The notes: a model not told the origin generated them from the letters alone. Counted from the stretch's first letter, positions 20,701-35,700 are shown. The stretch is DNA of 64,000 bases from Trebouxia sp. TZW2008 (GCA_002118135.1 BDIU01000180.1:1-64000); one strand, 5' to 3'. A program made the numbers and translations.

Positions 20701-23700
20701 TTGCACAAGCCTTTCTCAAGTCCTCTCAGCTGGCAATTGCCATTTGGATGAGTGGCTGACCATTTATCTCCAAAGGAGCAGTGTTGCTGTGGGGTCGGGG
20801 TGTTAGACAGTGGCATCAGGCGGCTACAGCAGCAGCTTCTATTTGATGTCCACTCATATGCATGACGCAATTTGCTTCATTTTGCTTTAGAAAATGCAGC
20901 CGTGAACAATATGAAAGTCAAGTAATGTCATACAGAAAATTGCACTTTGGTGCCGCAAGCACCTACTTATGAAGACAGCATACAGTGCCGTCTCAAACAG
21001 CTCACCAAGCTCCTGGCACTGTTGAAGTGTCAGACAAAATTTCACAGAGTGTATGTACCTGAGCAGGGGCCGCTGCCTTGAAGGATTCTGTCATGCCTGT
21101 CACAATCCGACAGCTCTGGGCCATCAACAGAGCCTCAGCAGCTGTCTGGCTATCACTGGTGCCTAGGCATTCCACCACCGCTTCAGCAGCCTCCACAGCT
21201 GTGGCCAGCTGGCCAGCTTGTACAGCTGTGGCAATGCAAGCCTGGAAGCTTGACACGCCTGCTTGCAAGTGCTGCTTTGCCTGTGCCACAGGCGATGACA
21301 GCATTGTCAAATGCATGCAAAGGGCAAGCACAGCAAAGCAGCAAGTCTGCAGCGTGTCTGGTAACATGACTTCTTGTGTGGGCCATAGAGAAATGGCCAC
21401 AATGCATGCAATCATGGACGTCTCATGGGCACGTCTCATGGGTCTCAATGCAGCGCCAAAGGTATGACTTTCATGATTTCACTGATGCAGGTTGATGTCA
21501 ACAAGCAATCGTTCAAAATAGTGCAAGCTGTTGCCAGAGCCTCAGCACCAAAGCCTTCTGACTTTTGCACCTGAACTGCATTGTGAGTTTCGTGACTGGC
21601 TGGTGAAACTTGAGGCTGCTGGCTGGGCCATGCATGGGGAGTCATGCTGAGGTGGCATAGTGTGCCTCGCACCAAGCACAATGTCAAAAATGGACAAAGC
21701 AGTCACTCACCTTGGCTGCATCATGGGCTTGTTGACTGGCCTGTGTGTTCTCAGGCTGCTGACTGTGCCATGCATGACTGAAAGGCTCAAGGGGCGCCAC
21801 GCTGTGGTCACAAACTCACTTTTCTGGCTCGCTCACCTTGGCCGCGTCATGAGCTTCTTTGTCAAATTACAATACTTGAGGCTGCTGGTTGGGCCATGCA
21901 TGACTGGAAGGCTCAAGGGGCGCCACGCTGTGGTCACAAACTCATTTTCCTGGCTCACTCACCTTGGCCGCATCATGAGCTTCTTCGTCAAATTACAATA
22001 CTTGAGGCTGCTGGTTGGGCCATGCATGACTGGAAGGCTTGAGGGGCGTCATGCTGTGGTCACAATCTCAGTTTTTAGGTTCACTCACCTTGGCTGCATC
22101 ATGAGCTTCTTTGTTAGCCTGGGATGCTTCAGGCTGCTGGCTGGGCCATGCATGACTGGAAGGCTCAAGGGGCGCCATGCTGAGGTGGCACAGCGCCAAG
22201 TGACTTTTGGCTACAAGCAGCTGAGAGTGGCAGCGGTCTCTGGGGTCAGGAGACAAGTCAAAGGCAGGACTGGCAGCCTTCAGGGCCTCTTGCTCAAAAT
22301 GCCCTGACACAGATCCAGGTGCCTGTACCAAGCACGCAGGTGTGATGCTGTCAATCTATGCAGCTGGCCCACAGCCAATGTTTGCACACCAGTCATGTAT
22401 GTTCTTTCAACGGTACGCATCAGCATCGCATGAGATATGGTTTCGCTCTTGTACACCGCGTGTTCACAGGCTCAAAGACCATGTCAAGGACCATCTTATG
22501 CGCATGCACCAATGGGGTTTATTTGTTGCTTGCAGACCAATTAAATTTCACCAGACTTAGTAGGAAATGTTCTGCAGTACACGGGAAGGCGCTGCATTCC
22601 TGTGACTGTCATGAGAACCAGAGCAGTCCTGCATTCATCGAGGCAGCTTTGCATCAACTTCAATGGTCCCTGTCAGCGTGTCGTTGATAGAGGAGCATTC
22701 TGCATCGCTCACCAGCATGCCAGCTTGAGCCAGAAGCTTCTTGACAACTGCAGCATCCCTGCCTGGCACAGCATAACCTGCAGCTTCGTCCTGTTGGTTT
22801 GCCATGTGCTTGCCAGCAGCCAGAAAAGCATCAGCCTTGGTTGCAAAAACCTTAGCCAGCAGGCGAGCTGATGGCAGACTCGTGGAGCTTGTGCTACTGT
22901 CTGAAGCCTGCAGGGCAGGGCTGGGGGCTAGGGGCTGAGGGCTCTGGCCCTTCAGGGCAGCGATGGCGGCTGGGGCAGGTGTGATTTGGCCCTTGGCTGC
23001 AGGAGGACTGGCAGAAGGGCTTGTTTGAAGGGCACTTTCAGCAGGGCTGAGGGCAAGGGCCTCCTGATGCAGCTGCTGAGCCTGCGTTTCTGCTACCTGC
23101 AGAAGAACATGCAATTCATTTCATTAATTCTTTCACATTCTTTCACTCAAAATGCATGCTAGACAGGCTCAGCAGACCCAGCTAGGTACGTACTGGAGCA
23201 GGTTACCTGTCTCCAACCAGTTCGGTCCTGTGCTAAGCTAGAACTGAGCTGAACAATGATGCAATTGATGTATCACGGATGAGTGCTCTGTCACACTGCT
23301 GAGTCTCTGTCACTATACTGCTGCTTGTGACAAAACGTAGATGCAGCTTTCTATGTTGTAGCATCACTGCTTTTGTAAGCTTTGCTTGCATCTAATAGAC
23401 AGCAAATGCTGGTCAGAAATTGGACAATGACATGGGTGTTAGGACCAATTGTGCTCACACAGATGTACAAAACAAGGTGGTGCACTCAAACAGTGCACAG
23501 CAGTGCTGGTCACTTGCAGGACTTGATTGTGCATGTGCAATCGCAAGGTCTTGCTTCAACACGTCAAGGTCTCCTAGCAGTATGAGCAGCCAATTGTGCA
23601 TAGCAAAAATTGCACCTGATGTCCTGTGAATGTGCAGTCTTTGGTATGCAGGTACATCTCCACAAATGGCTCTCATCATACAACCAAAACATCTCTGACT

Positions 23701-26700
23701 GAAACTTCAACCATGATCAGATTTTAGATGCAATCAGCAAGACAGCACCTCGAGGAGCCTCATTGCTTCTTGGCAAGCATCAGCTTGACTGTCGCTGGCC
23801 TCTGGATGTTCCAGCAGCATGTGAGCTTGAGCAAGCAATGCACGTACCAGCAGCTTGCTTGCACCTGCACACATCAGACTGTTTTGATGCCCTCCACAAT
23901 CGTGCTGATGAGTTGGATTAAGTGGAACAGGCATACATCCGTCATGTCTCAAAAGACATCTCAAAGATACACCAAATTGTCTGTAGCTTTACGGTATTGA
24001 TGTCATGACTGTCTTCAGTAAAGGTCAGCAGCTGAGTTTTGAGTCATTTGAGTGAACAAAGCAATAATTCTTACTGCGATTAATTGACACGCGGTGTGCC
24101 TCAAAACAGTGTCTGATGCTGTCTCAGACGCTAGTAGCTGCTAAGCATGCAGACTGATCGAGTTACTGCAGCAGCGGTACTCTTGCAGCATGTACTAGTG
24201 TTCTTGAAGGTACAAATTTACAAGGTTGGTCAGCCTTGCTGGCATCTATGAGTCAAAGTCAGACAGCATCTGGCACAGCATGAAAAGAGATGTTGGCCTT
24301 TTCACATGGCACCTTGGCATTGGCAGTCACTCACAATTACTGGACTACAGATGCTTGCTTGGTTTTGGCAGTGACAGATAGCTGATGAGCAACGGTAAGC
24401 TGCAGTGCTGCCTTGAGTCACTCACAGCCACTGAACTACACATGCTTGCTTGGGTTTGGCAGTGACAGAGAGCTGATGAGCAACGGCAAGCTGCAATGCT
24501 GCCTCACCAAATGCTTGTACTGTGACTGCAGCCTCCTGGAAGCATTGCAAGGCAGCATTTGGCTGCACAGCAGCAGTGAGCTTGTCATCATTTGGCTCCT
24601 GCTGCTGCTTCTGCAGGTGCAACCAGCCCAGTTGGATGTATAGGGTTGCTGCCGCAGCCTTGGCCTCTTGTGCAATGGCTGGCCTGTCCCTGCAAGCAGG
24701 CACCCAAACTTTTGGCCACCGAGACTCCTGCTGTACAGAAGCAAATGTGAAGGTGAGGTGCACTATTTTGCACAAGAGTAAACATTGATCAAGTATCTGC
24801 ATCTGCATCTGGCCGCCCAGCAGCAGTGGGGATGTCATCACTTGGCTCCTGCTGCTGCTTCTGCAGGTGCACCCAACCCAGTTGGATGTGCAGGGCTGCT
24901 GCTGCGACCCTAGCATATTGTGCAATGGCTGGCCTATCTCTGCAAGCAGGCACACAAAGCTTTGGCCATAGGGCTCCTGCTGCTGCTTCTGCAGGTGCTG
25001 CCAGCCCCGTTGGGTGTGCAGGGCTGCTGCTGCGGCTTTAGCCTCCTGTGCAATGGCTGGCTGGTCTCTGCAAGCAGGCCAACAACACTCAAGCCGTGAG
25101 TACATTCGTGCCATACATGCACGTCAATGCACACACATCCAGCAGAAACAAGACAGTTGCGTTTCCAGCTGTAAAGCACAAGGCATCAACCTTGTCAAAG
25201 CTTTTGCAGCTGACTTCAGGGCAGCATACTGTTTCTGCCTGGTCAGTGAAGCATCGACACTTGGGATACAAATCAGCCAGGAATCAAGAAATGGCTGATG
25301 ACAAGACAGCGTTTGTATGCCTTTTGCTGTTGGCCAATCTGTCTAGCATGCGCGTTGATGATTCACTGACACACACCTGGGCAGGCTTGACATGCAAACC
25401 TCTCAGTGCTAGGAACAGCGCCACAGGTAATACACGAAGCACTTGTGCGTGGAGACACTTTATCCAGGTTTTGGCTAGGAGGCTGACCTAGCCAAGCTGC
25501 CCATAAGCTCAACGCCAGCCTGCAATGCTGCTGTGGCCTCAGAGCGCCGTTGCAGCTGGCAGCACAGCTCAGCATACAGCCTGACAGCCTTGCAGCATGT
25601 GACAACAGTGCCACCGAAGTTCTGGGCCTGTTGCACTAGGCCCAGGGCTGCTTGTGGCTGGTTGGCCAATTTCTCTAGCTGTGCCAAGGCCAGGCATGCT
25701 CTGGCAGCAAAGTCTGCCTGGTTGAAAGCTTGGAAGTGTGTCAGTGCAGCAGTGAGAAGCTCCTGCACAACATGGAATGCTTACAGTGCTGCATTGATCC
25801 CAGGGCGGCTTGTGGCTGACACGCCAACTGCTCTAGACTCTCTAATATGTTGAGTAGCAACATATTACAGAGTGCACACGTCCAGATAAGCCAACAATGG
25901 CAACTGGCTGCACAGCATGCAACAGTGAGAGAGATACTAGTTTTACGTACTTTAGCTAGCCAACAAGGCTGATCGCATGAAGTGTAGCTGACAATTGGTC
26001 TGATGCCTTACATCATGACCACAGCAACAGAACAGCAGCATGGCACGCATGAAGCTTTGCTGTATTCGAACAGCCTTTTGCCTTCATACATTCTATGTTG
26101 TATGCTGGTAGCAAATGCAAGCCCTTGCCTTGCCAGGGCCATATTTGCCACGTCGGTCAGGTTACCCCCCTGTTACAGCCATTCCTCAATAAGATCCAAC
26201 ATACAGTGTCAGCATGTTGAGGTGCTTGCCTTGGCAGGGCCATATTTGCCATGCTGTTTCAGGTACTCTCCTTGTAACAACCATGCCTCAGCCTCTGCAT
26301 AGGCCTGGAGGACGCCAGGGGCAGGGCTGTTGTGATGTGGCCCTGAGGGTCCACTGGTGGCTGTGGAGCCCCTGCTCGACAGCCCTCTGGTGCCTGTGCG
26401 ATTGGAACCTGAACACAGATAGCAAACATATTTGGTAAAGATAGCGTGCAGGAAGGTTGCATACCTCTCACATACAGGGCAGTAAGCAGATCTAGTCCTG
26501 GTCCCGGTTTCAACAGGACTCTGTTGACAAGGTACCCATCAAACAGAGGTTGCAATGACACTCGACAACTGGGTACAAGGACCTCGCCTGCCTTCATGCG
26601 CAGTACACATGGTTTGAAATAGCAGAGGACTGAGCTGGTTGGAGACACTTGATTGCTCCAGTACGTACCTCGCTGGGCCTGCTGAGCCTGTATAGCACGC

Positions 26701-29700
26701 GTTTATAATGCATGAAATGAATGCTGGCACCTGGAGGATGCGCAAAAGCTTCTGGTCACAATTATTGCTCTGCAAAAGCTTTCATGCCTGAGAGGCCACC
26801 CAGCTTTAGTTCAGCATTGTTCAGCGTCAGAGTGATTTCAGCAGATCAATGGTTGGTCTTGGTTTAGTGAGAGAAAGCAATGCTCAGCTGTCAAAAATTG
26901 CACAGTATGACCAATGCAGTGCAGCTTACCTCGGCTGGACTGAGCTGCCCTGCTGGTGGGCCTACTTCTGCCTCGCCCATGCTTCTTCCTGGGACTTGAC
27001 CCCAAGACTGAAGCATTGTCCACCTGGGCTTGTATCAAGTACTCACGCATCGCCACAGTCTGCATTGTGTCAACAGCATCATTGAGCCATGTGTGTACTG
27101 ACATCATGCAGCCTGCAAGAACAGGGTGCTGAGCAGTGTTGAGCAGGTTTGCTATGGCAGTGAAGTGGAATGCATCATGCAAACAAGACTGGTGCACTGC
27201 AGCAGACATGAGCGGTCTTGCCCAAGCTTGGGAAAATTGGATTTGCTGGCACTGAGTTGATAGCATGCTGCACCATAGATATGACCGGCTGCGGCACTGC
27301 ATAGCATGCACTGACATAAAGGTGGCATCTTAGCTCCAGTGACAAAGCAGATTGCTTGCAACAAGGCTTGCTCAAAAGGCAGCAGCATCACACACACTTA
27401 CTTGCAAGGCACTGTAAGCCTCGGCATGTTCAAATGAACAGGGAGGGGGCAACGCATTGAGCCATGTGCGCGACAATCAGTGCCTGTGATTACATGGTAC
27501 CTTCGCTTCTTGAGATGACTCAGCCATTGGCAGCTGCAGTGGTGCTGCCCGCTGCTCTGCCCTATCAGCCATTATTGGCAGAACCAAGGCTTCTGCCAGG
27601 GTTGCCAGCTGGAGCTCACTGCCTGCTGCTAGAGCAGGGCTGTGCAGGACTGCCCTGGCTAACAGGTGCATCAGGTGACACAGCGGCACAGCCAGTGTGT
27701 GCAGCTCAATCTGCTGCAGGATGTCCATGAGCTGTTGCACATGCCTGCATGCTTCAACCAGTCCAATGTTTCCCTGTCCAAACTAGATGTCCTGCTAACT
27801 TGAAGAAGTGAGTATCACTGCACTGCAACAAGCGCAGCATGTTGCAGCACAACGGCAAAGATGGCTGCAAAACTGCAAGGTGCAGTGTCTGTTTGACTAT
27901 CACACCGTAGTGATAGCATTTTCAGCTGGCTGGACCAACAAAATTGCTCATCTTGTTTCGTCATTGCGCACCTGAACTCTGGACAGGATGCTCACACGAG
28001 GATTGTGTCCAGATGTGTCATGTCTGTGGTGGGACATCACTGACCAGCTGTGACCACATTGTCATTGTGAGGCCACAAGCCAGCAAAGCCGAATACACAT
28101 GATGCAAAGTTGATCCAAAATTGGGATGACTGAGGCAAAGCATAGTCAGCAAAGCAAAGTACACATGATGCAATGGTGGTCCAAAGTAGGGATGACCGAG
28201 GCATAGCATAGTCTGTAGACGGTGTCCAAGGGCACAGTGCCGTCTGATAAATGCAAGTCTGAGGACATGATGGAGGAGGCCCTACCTCAGAGTCATCTCT
28301 GGAACATGAATGGTAGCCGAATTGATGACTGCTGTGTCTGTGCTAGAGGACAGCTCAGCGTATATGGCTGGGGTGACATCCAGCTGGAACCAGTCCCTTG
28401 AAGCATCCAGAGGTGTACCTGCAGTGGTCAAGTGCAATGACCATTTCATCCTTCTTTTCTGTGAGCCGACGCACATATGGTGCAGTTTATAGCAAGTGTG
28501 ACGGCCATGTTATCATCCTTTTCATGCTCTGCGGCAACTTCAATGCAGCTGCATGTTTTGAATCATACCAGCTGTAATTCATATCCAGAGACTTTACCAT
28601 TGCCAGCAAATTGGCATCAAAGAGTGAAGCAAAATTCACTGCGTCGCAGCATCTTTACTGAAGTAAGAATAAGTAAGAGTAATATGAGTCACCTGAGGCT
28701 GGAGGGCCTATGCTAGCTTGCAGCATGGCAACTGCATAGCTCTGAGCCTGCACTGCAAATTTGCTTTGCTCTGTCCTAGTGTTTGCAGCTGAGCTCAGCA
28801 GTACATAGATGTGCAGCAGCAGGTCCAGATCTGCAGCCTGCAAGGCAACAGAAACATCTCCTGAGGTCTGTGCTGAAGCGAGTGTATCGAATTGTGAGGT
28901 GCTTGCGCGCTTTGTGCAATTTCTAAATGCAGAACGTGTTGCTGTAGAGCCAACGTCCTGCCAGAAATCTTGCGTTCGGTACAGCAAAGGTGATGGTGCT
29001 TGGTTTTTTGCTATACAGACGCCGTCAAGGCAGTAAGCAAGCATGTCTGGCAGCTTTGTGGAGAGCTGCCAGCCTGAGTGAGTTATAAGGTGACATGACT
29101 GACCTGCATTTGAGGCGCTTTCAGTGCATGTGAGTCATCTGGAGCACTGCCTGCTGTTGCAGCTGTGCTTGGCATGGTGCCTGTTTCTGTATTTGGCTGG
29201 AGATTGCTGCCAGATGCAGAAGGGTCAGGTGTTGCTGACTGTGCTGGCTGCTTGGTCACTGCACGCAGACAGTCAAGATCAGTTTCCGTGAGGGTTATCA
29301 ATCACAGCGTAATTGATTGGTGGCCACTTTCGTTACAACACACACCTGATGACAGTAGCTTTAGGACCAAGACACACTTCTGGTATTGATGTTGCAACAG
29401 GCAAACTAACTGTTGAACATCTGGAGGCACAAGCAAAAGCTTGCTCTACAGGAATAGCGGAGTGGCCAGAAAGAGCTTAGTGTGTGTGGAATTCTTGCAG
29501 GTACAGGTTGCTTTGCAATGTCTGCACTAAGAAGATTGTGCCTACATCAATCTGTCCTTCCTCAAAGGTGCCACTTCAGGCAGTAAGAAGGTTATTCACA
29601 TGCATTGTCCTTATGGTGGCAGTTGTTTGTATGTTGAGTGTCCTGATACAAAGAGTTGATATGTCAGAAACAGCTCACCGTGTGGAACAGATGGGGTTAC

Positions 29701-32700
29701 AAGAAAGGCAGCAGCTTGAAGCAGGGTCTCCTTGCCGGCTTCCTTGGCAGTACCCTCCTGTACAAGCCACTCCCCCAGGGCAGTCATGTAATGGGCTTTC
29801 AGGCTGCCAGGCCCATGCCTCGCTGCTTCAACTGCCTGTGCCAGCAGGAAAGCAGGTGCTGGTCAAATATCAAGATACAGAAGTACAGAAGCTCGGCAGT
29901 AGAAGATCGGCAACAGTAAGCGAGCAAGTTGTAGGAGAACTTTGCTTAGCTGTTCAGCATAGAGCGTTTGTATGTAGCTGACTTCTGTGAAGTTATGATC
30001 ATACAGAGTGTTCATGTCATCTAGTCATATGCAGACACAAAGCAGACTGTACGCTGATCACTGGAGAGACGGCAGCAAACACATGCAGTTATGACAATAC
30101 GCCAGGATGCTCTTCAAGGCACAATTGTATATGCAATGTCAATGGTTGGACAAACTTGAAGGCTTTGGCTATGAATGTTGAGCTGCTTTAGGCAAGGAGG
30201 CATGCCTGCTGGCGAGCATGCAGCTGCTCCTCAGGAGCAATCACGTGGTTGGCAATGTGCAGCCAGGCTGCAGCTGCATGCTGAGGGCCTCTCTCACCAA
30301 GGCGTGCCATTTCATCAGCAGTGCTGCGGCTGAGCATGGTCAGGAACACCACCTGCAGCAGTTCACCTTCACTTTAATCTGTTCTGCCTGCTGCATTGAC
30401 GTGCCTGCTCTTTGGATTGTGTAGCACTGCCTGCAGACAGCAAGTGTATTGAAAGTCCCTCAGCATGATACAGTTGAAGCTGAGGAATGCCAGCATGTGT
30501 GCACTGGACTGCTTGAAGACAGCAGAGTACACCTTTGCATGGCTGCTTGGGATCCTACACCTTTCTGGCGGGAGGTCAATGCTGCTTGGGTGCTTAAAGC
30601 TGTTTTGTAGAAAAGGCAATCAGCGCACCGTGGTAAGTGTAACGGCGCAGTGAGCTTGGTGTGAGGCAAAGTGATGATGAGATGAGAGGTAACTTCTGCG
30701 GCGACTTCTGTCAGCTACAATTCTGCCAAGACTGATGCTCATTGCAGCAGTCTGTAGTCTTGAGCACCGAATCTGATTTACAGCAAGGCATTGCTATCAA
30801 TCCTAAACTGAGACAATGCTGACCTTCCATGTGCTGACAGCCAGGTGCTTGGCTGCAGGCAACACACTCATGGCGTCCTCACACAGTCTCTGCCCCTCCT
30901 CCCATCTGGCCTCATCAGCCATGCACTGTGACAGCAGACATGCCACCTCCACCTGTGAGTACATATACAATTGAAACATGTACTCTGCATTGGCCTGACC
31001 ATGCAATTACACTTGAAACATGCTTATGCAACCTGCATCTTTCTCATACAACCTCGATGTAGCGTCCATCTGTCTACGTCAGGCTCGTCACGACAAAAGC
31101 AGGATTGACCAAACTTCTCAATCCTGTGGCAAGTGCACAAATAGGAGGCTTTCCACTTGAAATGGTAAAGTCCACTTCAAGGCAACAACAGTACCTGGAA
31201 GTCAGCATCTGGGCACTTGCAGCTGCACATGAGGCCAGCCAGCTCCTCTAAGCCCTGTGCAATGATGCTCCTGCCTTCTGCAGAGCCCATCAGCGGCACT
31301 GCACTGTTCCAGAAGGCCTTGGCTGCAGCCTGGAGCAGTTCGCCTTGTGCAGCAAAGCTGGCCAAGCGGGCTGCAGCTAGCAGGTGGCCTTGGCAGACCT
31401 TCCTAAGCTGCAGGTGGGTCTGTGGCGTCTGAGCAGCAAGGCTGCCCTCATTGAGCTTCAGCACAGCCTGCATGAAGACGCAAGACGCAGCTTGGTGACA
31501 AGTGAACGGTGTTATTGAAGGGTCAAGCAGTTCACCCTGTGCAGCAAAGCTGACCAAGCGGGCTGCGTCCAGTAGATGGCCTTGGCAGATCTTCCTAAGC
31601 TGAAGCTGAGCATGTGGCATTTGAGCTGCAAGACTGCCTTCATTGATTCTCATCACAGCCTGCATAAAAACGCAAAAAGCCAGCATTCTGAAAAGCAATC
31701 AAAGATCAGTGAGGAGTTGTCTGAGCAGGGTCACAAGTCCTATTGTGCCCACAACAAATGACTTTGAGTAGCAAAGCAATCTGCAATGCTAGACTGCACC
31801 TTGCAAGATTGCAGAAACAGTAGCAAAGTTGCTGTCAAGTACAGCAGATGTAGCATCGGCAAGTGCAGCGGTCCAAAAACTCTTGCTGACAAAATCTGAT
31901 GGTGCCAATGGTTGACAGGCTAGCAGCTTGACTAGAAATTGCATTGCAGGAACTGTTGCAGCACACCAACATGACATCTACCGTGAACAAGACCAACAGC
32001 ACATGCACAGGTCACTGCATTGGCACAAGGGTGCTGGTCTGTCATCAGGGTAGATGGCACATACCTGACCCATGACCAGGCACGCCACTGCCAGCCACTG
32101 CCAATCACTAGCTGCCACAGCAGGGGCGTCACCAGGATCCAGGACATCCTGAACAGCCCTGCCCTGCGGCATGGCAGCAGCCAGCAGGGCTGTTGCCACC
32201 TGCAATTAATACTTTGTATGATGAAAGCCTTTGCCTAGTTGCATAGCTGCATGACATTGCAGGGAGAGACAAGCATACGGCCATGCACATGTCAGCATCT
32301 AATTCAAAAACTGTTGGGCATCTGCAACTAAGCTGTTGGACCATGTGATCCACAGAAAAGAAGAGGGGCTGTCGTTACAGTGCTTGTTCGGCACAAGGCA
32401 GAAGCCAAATGTTGCAGAGAGGCTGCCAGAGGGGCACTTGGCTGTAGCTGCTGAAAAGCTGACTGCCCCTTATGACAAGAGCCTAACTAGTGATTGAGCA
32501 GAACTGCAGAAGCAGGCAGCTACTGGCCCATGTACCTGCCAAGCTGGGTCCTTCAACTGCATGCATGTGGAGTGGCACATGAAGGAGGGTGCACCAGGAT
32601 GCATCAGAATGTGGGCATCAAAGTGAATGAATTTCGTGGCATGGACCTGAAGGGCTGCTGATGTAGTCTCTGCGTGGACGGCTGCCCTGGCCAGCTTGCC

Positions 32701-35700
32701 CAGCAACTCAAGGTTGACAGGCTGCTGTGCTGTGAGGCTGGTCAAGGCCTGCTGGATTTCGGCTTCTTGCTTGGCTGCATCTTGCGGAGCAGGAGAAGAC
32801 AGAGACTCTATCAACGCTATCACCTACTCAACAGCATGGGTTCAAGTGTCAGATGAGCTTTGCCCAGCATGAGATGCTGCGCCACTGTGATGATATGCTG
32901 CAGCTTGTGCAAGATTGTCATGAGACGCTCAAATTGCATGAGTGGCACAAGAATGTCAACAAACCAGCTTGCGCAAGATTGTTGTAAAATGCTTGACTTG
33001 CCCTGTGCCAAACACCCCTTGCTTGACATGATGGCACACCAGGGCCAAGTGACCCATGAGAGGATATACAACACCAGCAGATCTATGCTATAGGCTATGC
33101 AAGGCTGCTGTAAACGTGGGGCCAAGCGTTAGTTGGGGAGGATGAAGGTTTGATGCTGGTGAGCGCATTTGTGCATACAATGATCAAACAAGCAGTCAAA
33201 TTTAGCCACTGTCGTTGACACATGCTATGTCACTGCATAGCTGCACAGAGGAGGCATGCCTTGCTAGTCTGCTGCAGTGCTGGGCTGATGCTGGCAGGCG
33301 CTGCAGTGGGCGCACCCCGCAGCTGCTGAACGCGAGCATATGCCTCAAGCAGCTTCTGACCTCCTGCAAACAGCTTGACAGTCCTGACTTGCAATGCTGA
33401 AGAGCAACTTGATGTTGTCCTGTGCTGAATGACACCCTAATGTTACCCTGTTCTGGCAAGTACCTTCTATGCTTGCTGTGTGGCCACTGGCAAGACTGCG
33501 GTGCCGAACAGCATAGAGACTGATGGCAGAAGCTCAAAAGCAAGCTGAATCACATGATCAGTCAGCAGGAAAAGGCTTTGCAACATGTGTGCAAGACTCA
33601 CAGCTGTATAGACCTGCCTGCATGCCATGTATACTCTGCTGAAAGTACAGACTCATGCTGCCATTGCTGCTCACATGACGAATGCTTTGCATGAAACGCC
33701 ACCTTCAGTCTCAATCCTGCCTCCCTTGTCGCCCAGATGCTGCAACCTCTGCTGTGTATGAGGAGACCTCCTATAAGCTCACAAGATCAACAAGGTGCAC
33801 ACAACTTCACAAAGGCCACAGTCAACCAACCTGAAGTGCTGCTTGCTGAGCTGAGCTTGAGCATGACGGCTTCACAGGCCTCAGCCGTATGCTTGAGCTT
33901 TGCAACAGCTTCAGCAGGAACAGGACCTGGAGCTGCTTCTGCCTTTGCAGCCTTGCCTGCTTTGGCAGAAGTAGTGGGTGCAGGCACTGGACTGGCTGCG
34001 CTAGCCATGATAGGGACAGCCAGCTTGCGTGCTTCTGAAAGCGTGACCACAGATTTGGGCATGCCTGCCTCGGTCGTGACATCAGTACCTGCATTGCAAT
34101 GGCTGTACTTATGTTTTGTGGTGATGTAAGGATTTGAAGTCAAGAACATGTGCTGTATGCAAACAGTGGCAGGCAACTGGGCATGTGAGCACCTTGAGAG
34201 GCTTAGAATTTTGCTGCCATGCACCACATGAGCGCTGCTGTGTAAGTTCAACACATGTTGAGGCACCCAATAGACCCAAAACATAGAGAGCCCAGAGAAC
34301 AGCATGCACAGTGAGCCAGCATACTGAGAGACATTGGTGCGCAGAGTGTTCCTGATGTATAACACAGCGATCCCCACCAAAGAGAGCACACCTGTGGATG
34401 ACAGTGGAGCAGTGTCTGCTTGCTGTGGAGCTGCTGCAATCACTGCCAGCAGTGCAGCATGCTCAGCAGCAGAGGCAGCAGCAGTGGCTAGGCAGGTCAG
34501 TTGCTGGGCAAAGGCTCCAGGGTCTGGCTGGGTAAGCAGCACAGTGACAGCTGCCAGCAGCAACTCCAGCAAAGGCGCAAAACGCTGCTGCTGCATGTTT
34601 GGCAGGTAGGTGTTCCAGATGGCTGCAGCACTGTTAGCTACAAGCCAGGGCTGTTTGGCTGCAGAGCCCAACTTCATGCCTGTCAGCAATGCCTGCGTGA
34701 CAAACAATCTGCTTTCTAACATACAAACTGGTGTCAACCCACCCTGTAAAACTACTACAGTCTGTGCAGGCAGGATGCAATGTCAGGAAACATGCGCATG
34801 TATGGCGTGGCGTTGGCAACATGCATCCTGCCAGCAAGATGCAAATGAAGAGCAAAGATCTCAACAATGTGCACATCTCAAGCAAGTCATGCTGAGCTTT
34901 CTGGTGAATCATGATTCTGGAGCGACAATTGCTGCATACCTGTGCAATGAGCTTCTGAAGACTTAAAGTGCTGTTGTCAGGCTTCCTTGGACCCGCACTA
35001 GAGCCTAGTGGTGTTGCAGCTTCGTCTGCAGGGGGCTCTAGTAATGCTATCTGCTGCTTCTGACATGCTGCCACTGCAGCTTTTGATTCCAGCAGACTTG
35101 CCTGCACGCCATAACCACATGCAGTCAAACCAGCTGTACTGGGACAGCAGCACACATACCACAGCAGGCTCATGACTGAGAAGACAATGCTAGAGAGATA
35201 TAAGCATTTGCATGACATGCAGAAATGTGTTGGGGCGTTTTGATCTTGGCAGGTGTATCAAGGACGGATTGGTGTGCTGAGCAACATGTAAGGCTAAAAC
35301 TTCTACTTGTTCAGACCACTTCCTGATGCCTGGCAGTAGAAGGTTTTCCCTGACAGCACACAGGGTACAAGGAGGATGCGCTGCACTGCATGTGAAGCCT
35401 TTTGCTAGCCTACCTCAGCTTGCCACCGCACCACCTCCGGGTCAACCTCAGGTGACCAGTCCATTGCCAAAGCCAGGGGACAGGCTTCACGCACCAGGCT
35501 CTCAAGTTTGGCATCCCACGCCAGTGTGGCAATGTCAAAATACTGCTTGGTGCGAAGCCTAGCCATTGCATGCTGTGCTTTGCGCTCTGGCGTGGCATCA
35601 TCTGCAGGACATTTTTCTGTCGCCAGAGCCCGTGTTATGACAATGCATTGCTGCAGCCAAGATGAATTGTGCAACAACTTCAGCCAAACACATTCCATGA

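Larger units (their letters stand above)
17800..28837 (-). other. CFAP46 exon map, C-terminal half
   Basis: Exons read onward: 28837-28693, 28418-28286, about 27780-27501, 27112-26930, about 26410-26220, about 25764-25490, about 24713-24465 (with two further open copies upstream), about 23866-23748, about 23097-22640, about 22322-22090, about 21640-21490, about 21300-21061, 20599-20302, about 19870-19800, 19740-19550, 19194-18957, 18798-18356, about 18170-18065 and about 18050-17800. The joint between the last two exons is unresolved: no GT-AG pair gives matching phase by eye. Confidence 0.6.

Noticed and set aside
21640..22190. Regular repeats resembling a CRISPR array
   Set aside because: The units are about 124 bases with no short unique spacers, contain coding sequence and splice donors, and lie in a eukaryotic intron.
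21660..22307. 215-codon plus-strand open frame with repeated GPCMTGRLKGRHAVV units
   Set aside because: It is the antisense reading of the CFAP46 exon/intron minisatellite; the minus strand has the splice donors and the family-like sequence.
24422..25114. 230-codon minus-strand open frame across the three CFAP46 exon copies
   Set aside because: It reads copies 1 and 3 in the family frame but copy 2 out of frame and crosses introns, so it is not one exon. The individual copies are reported instead.
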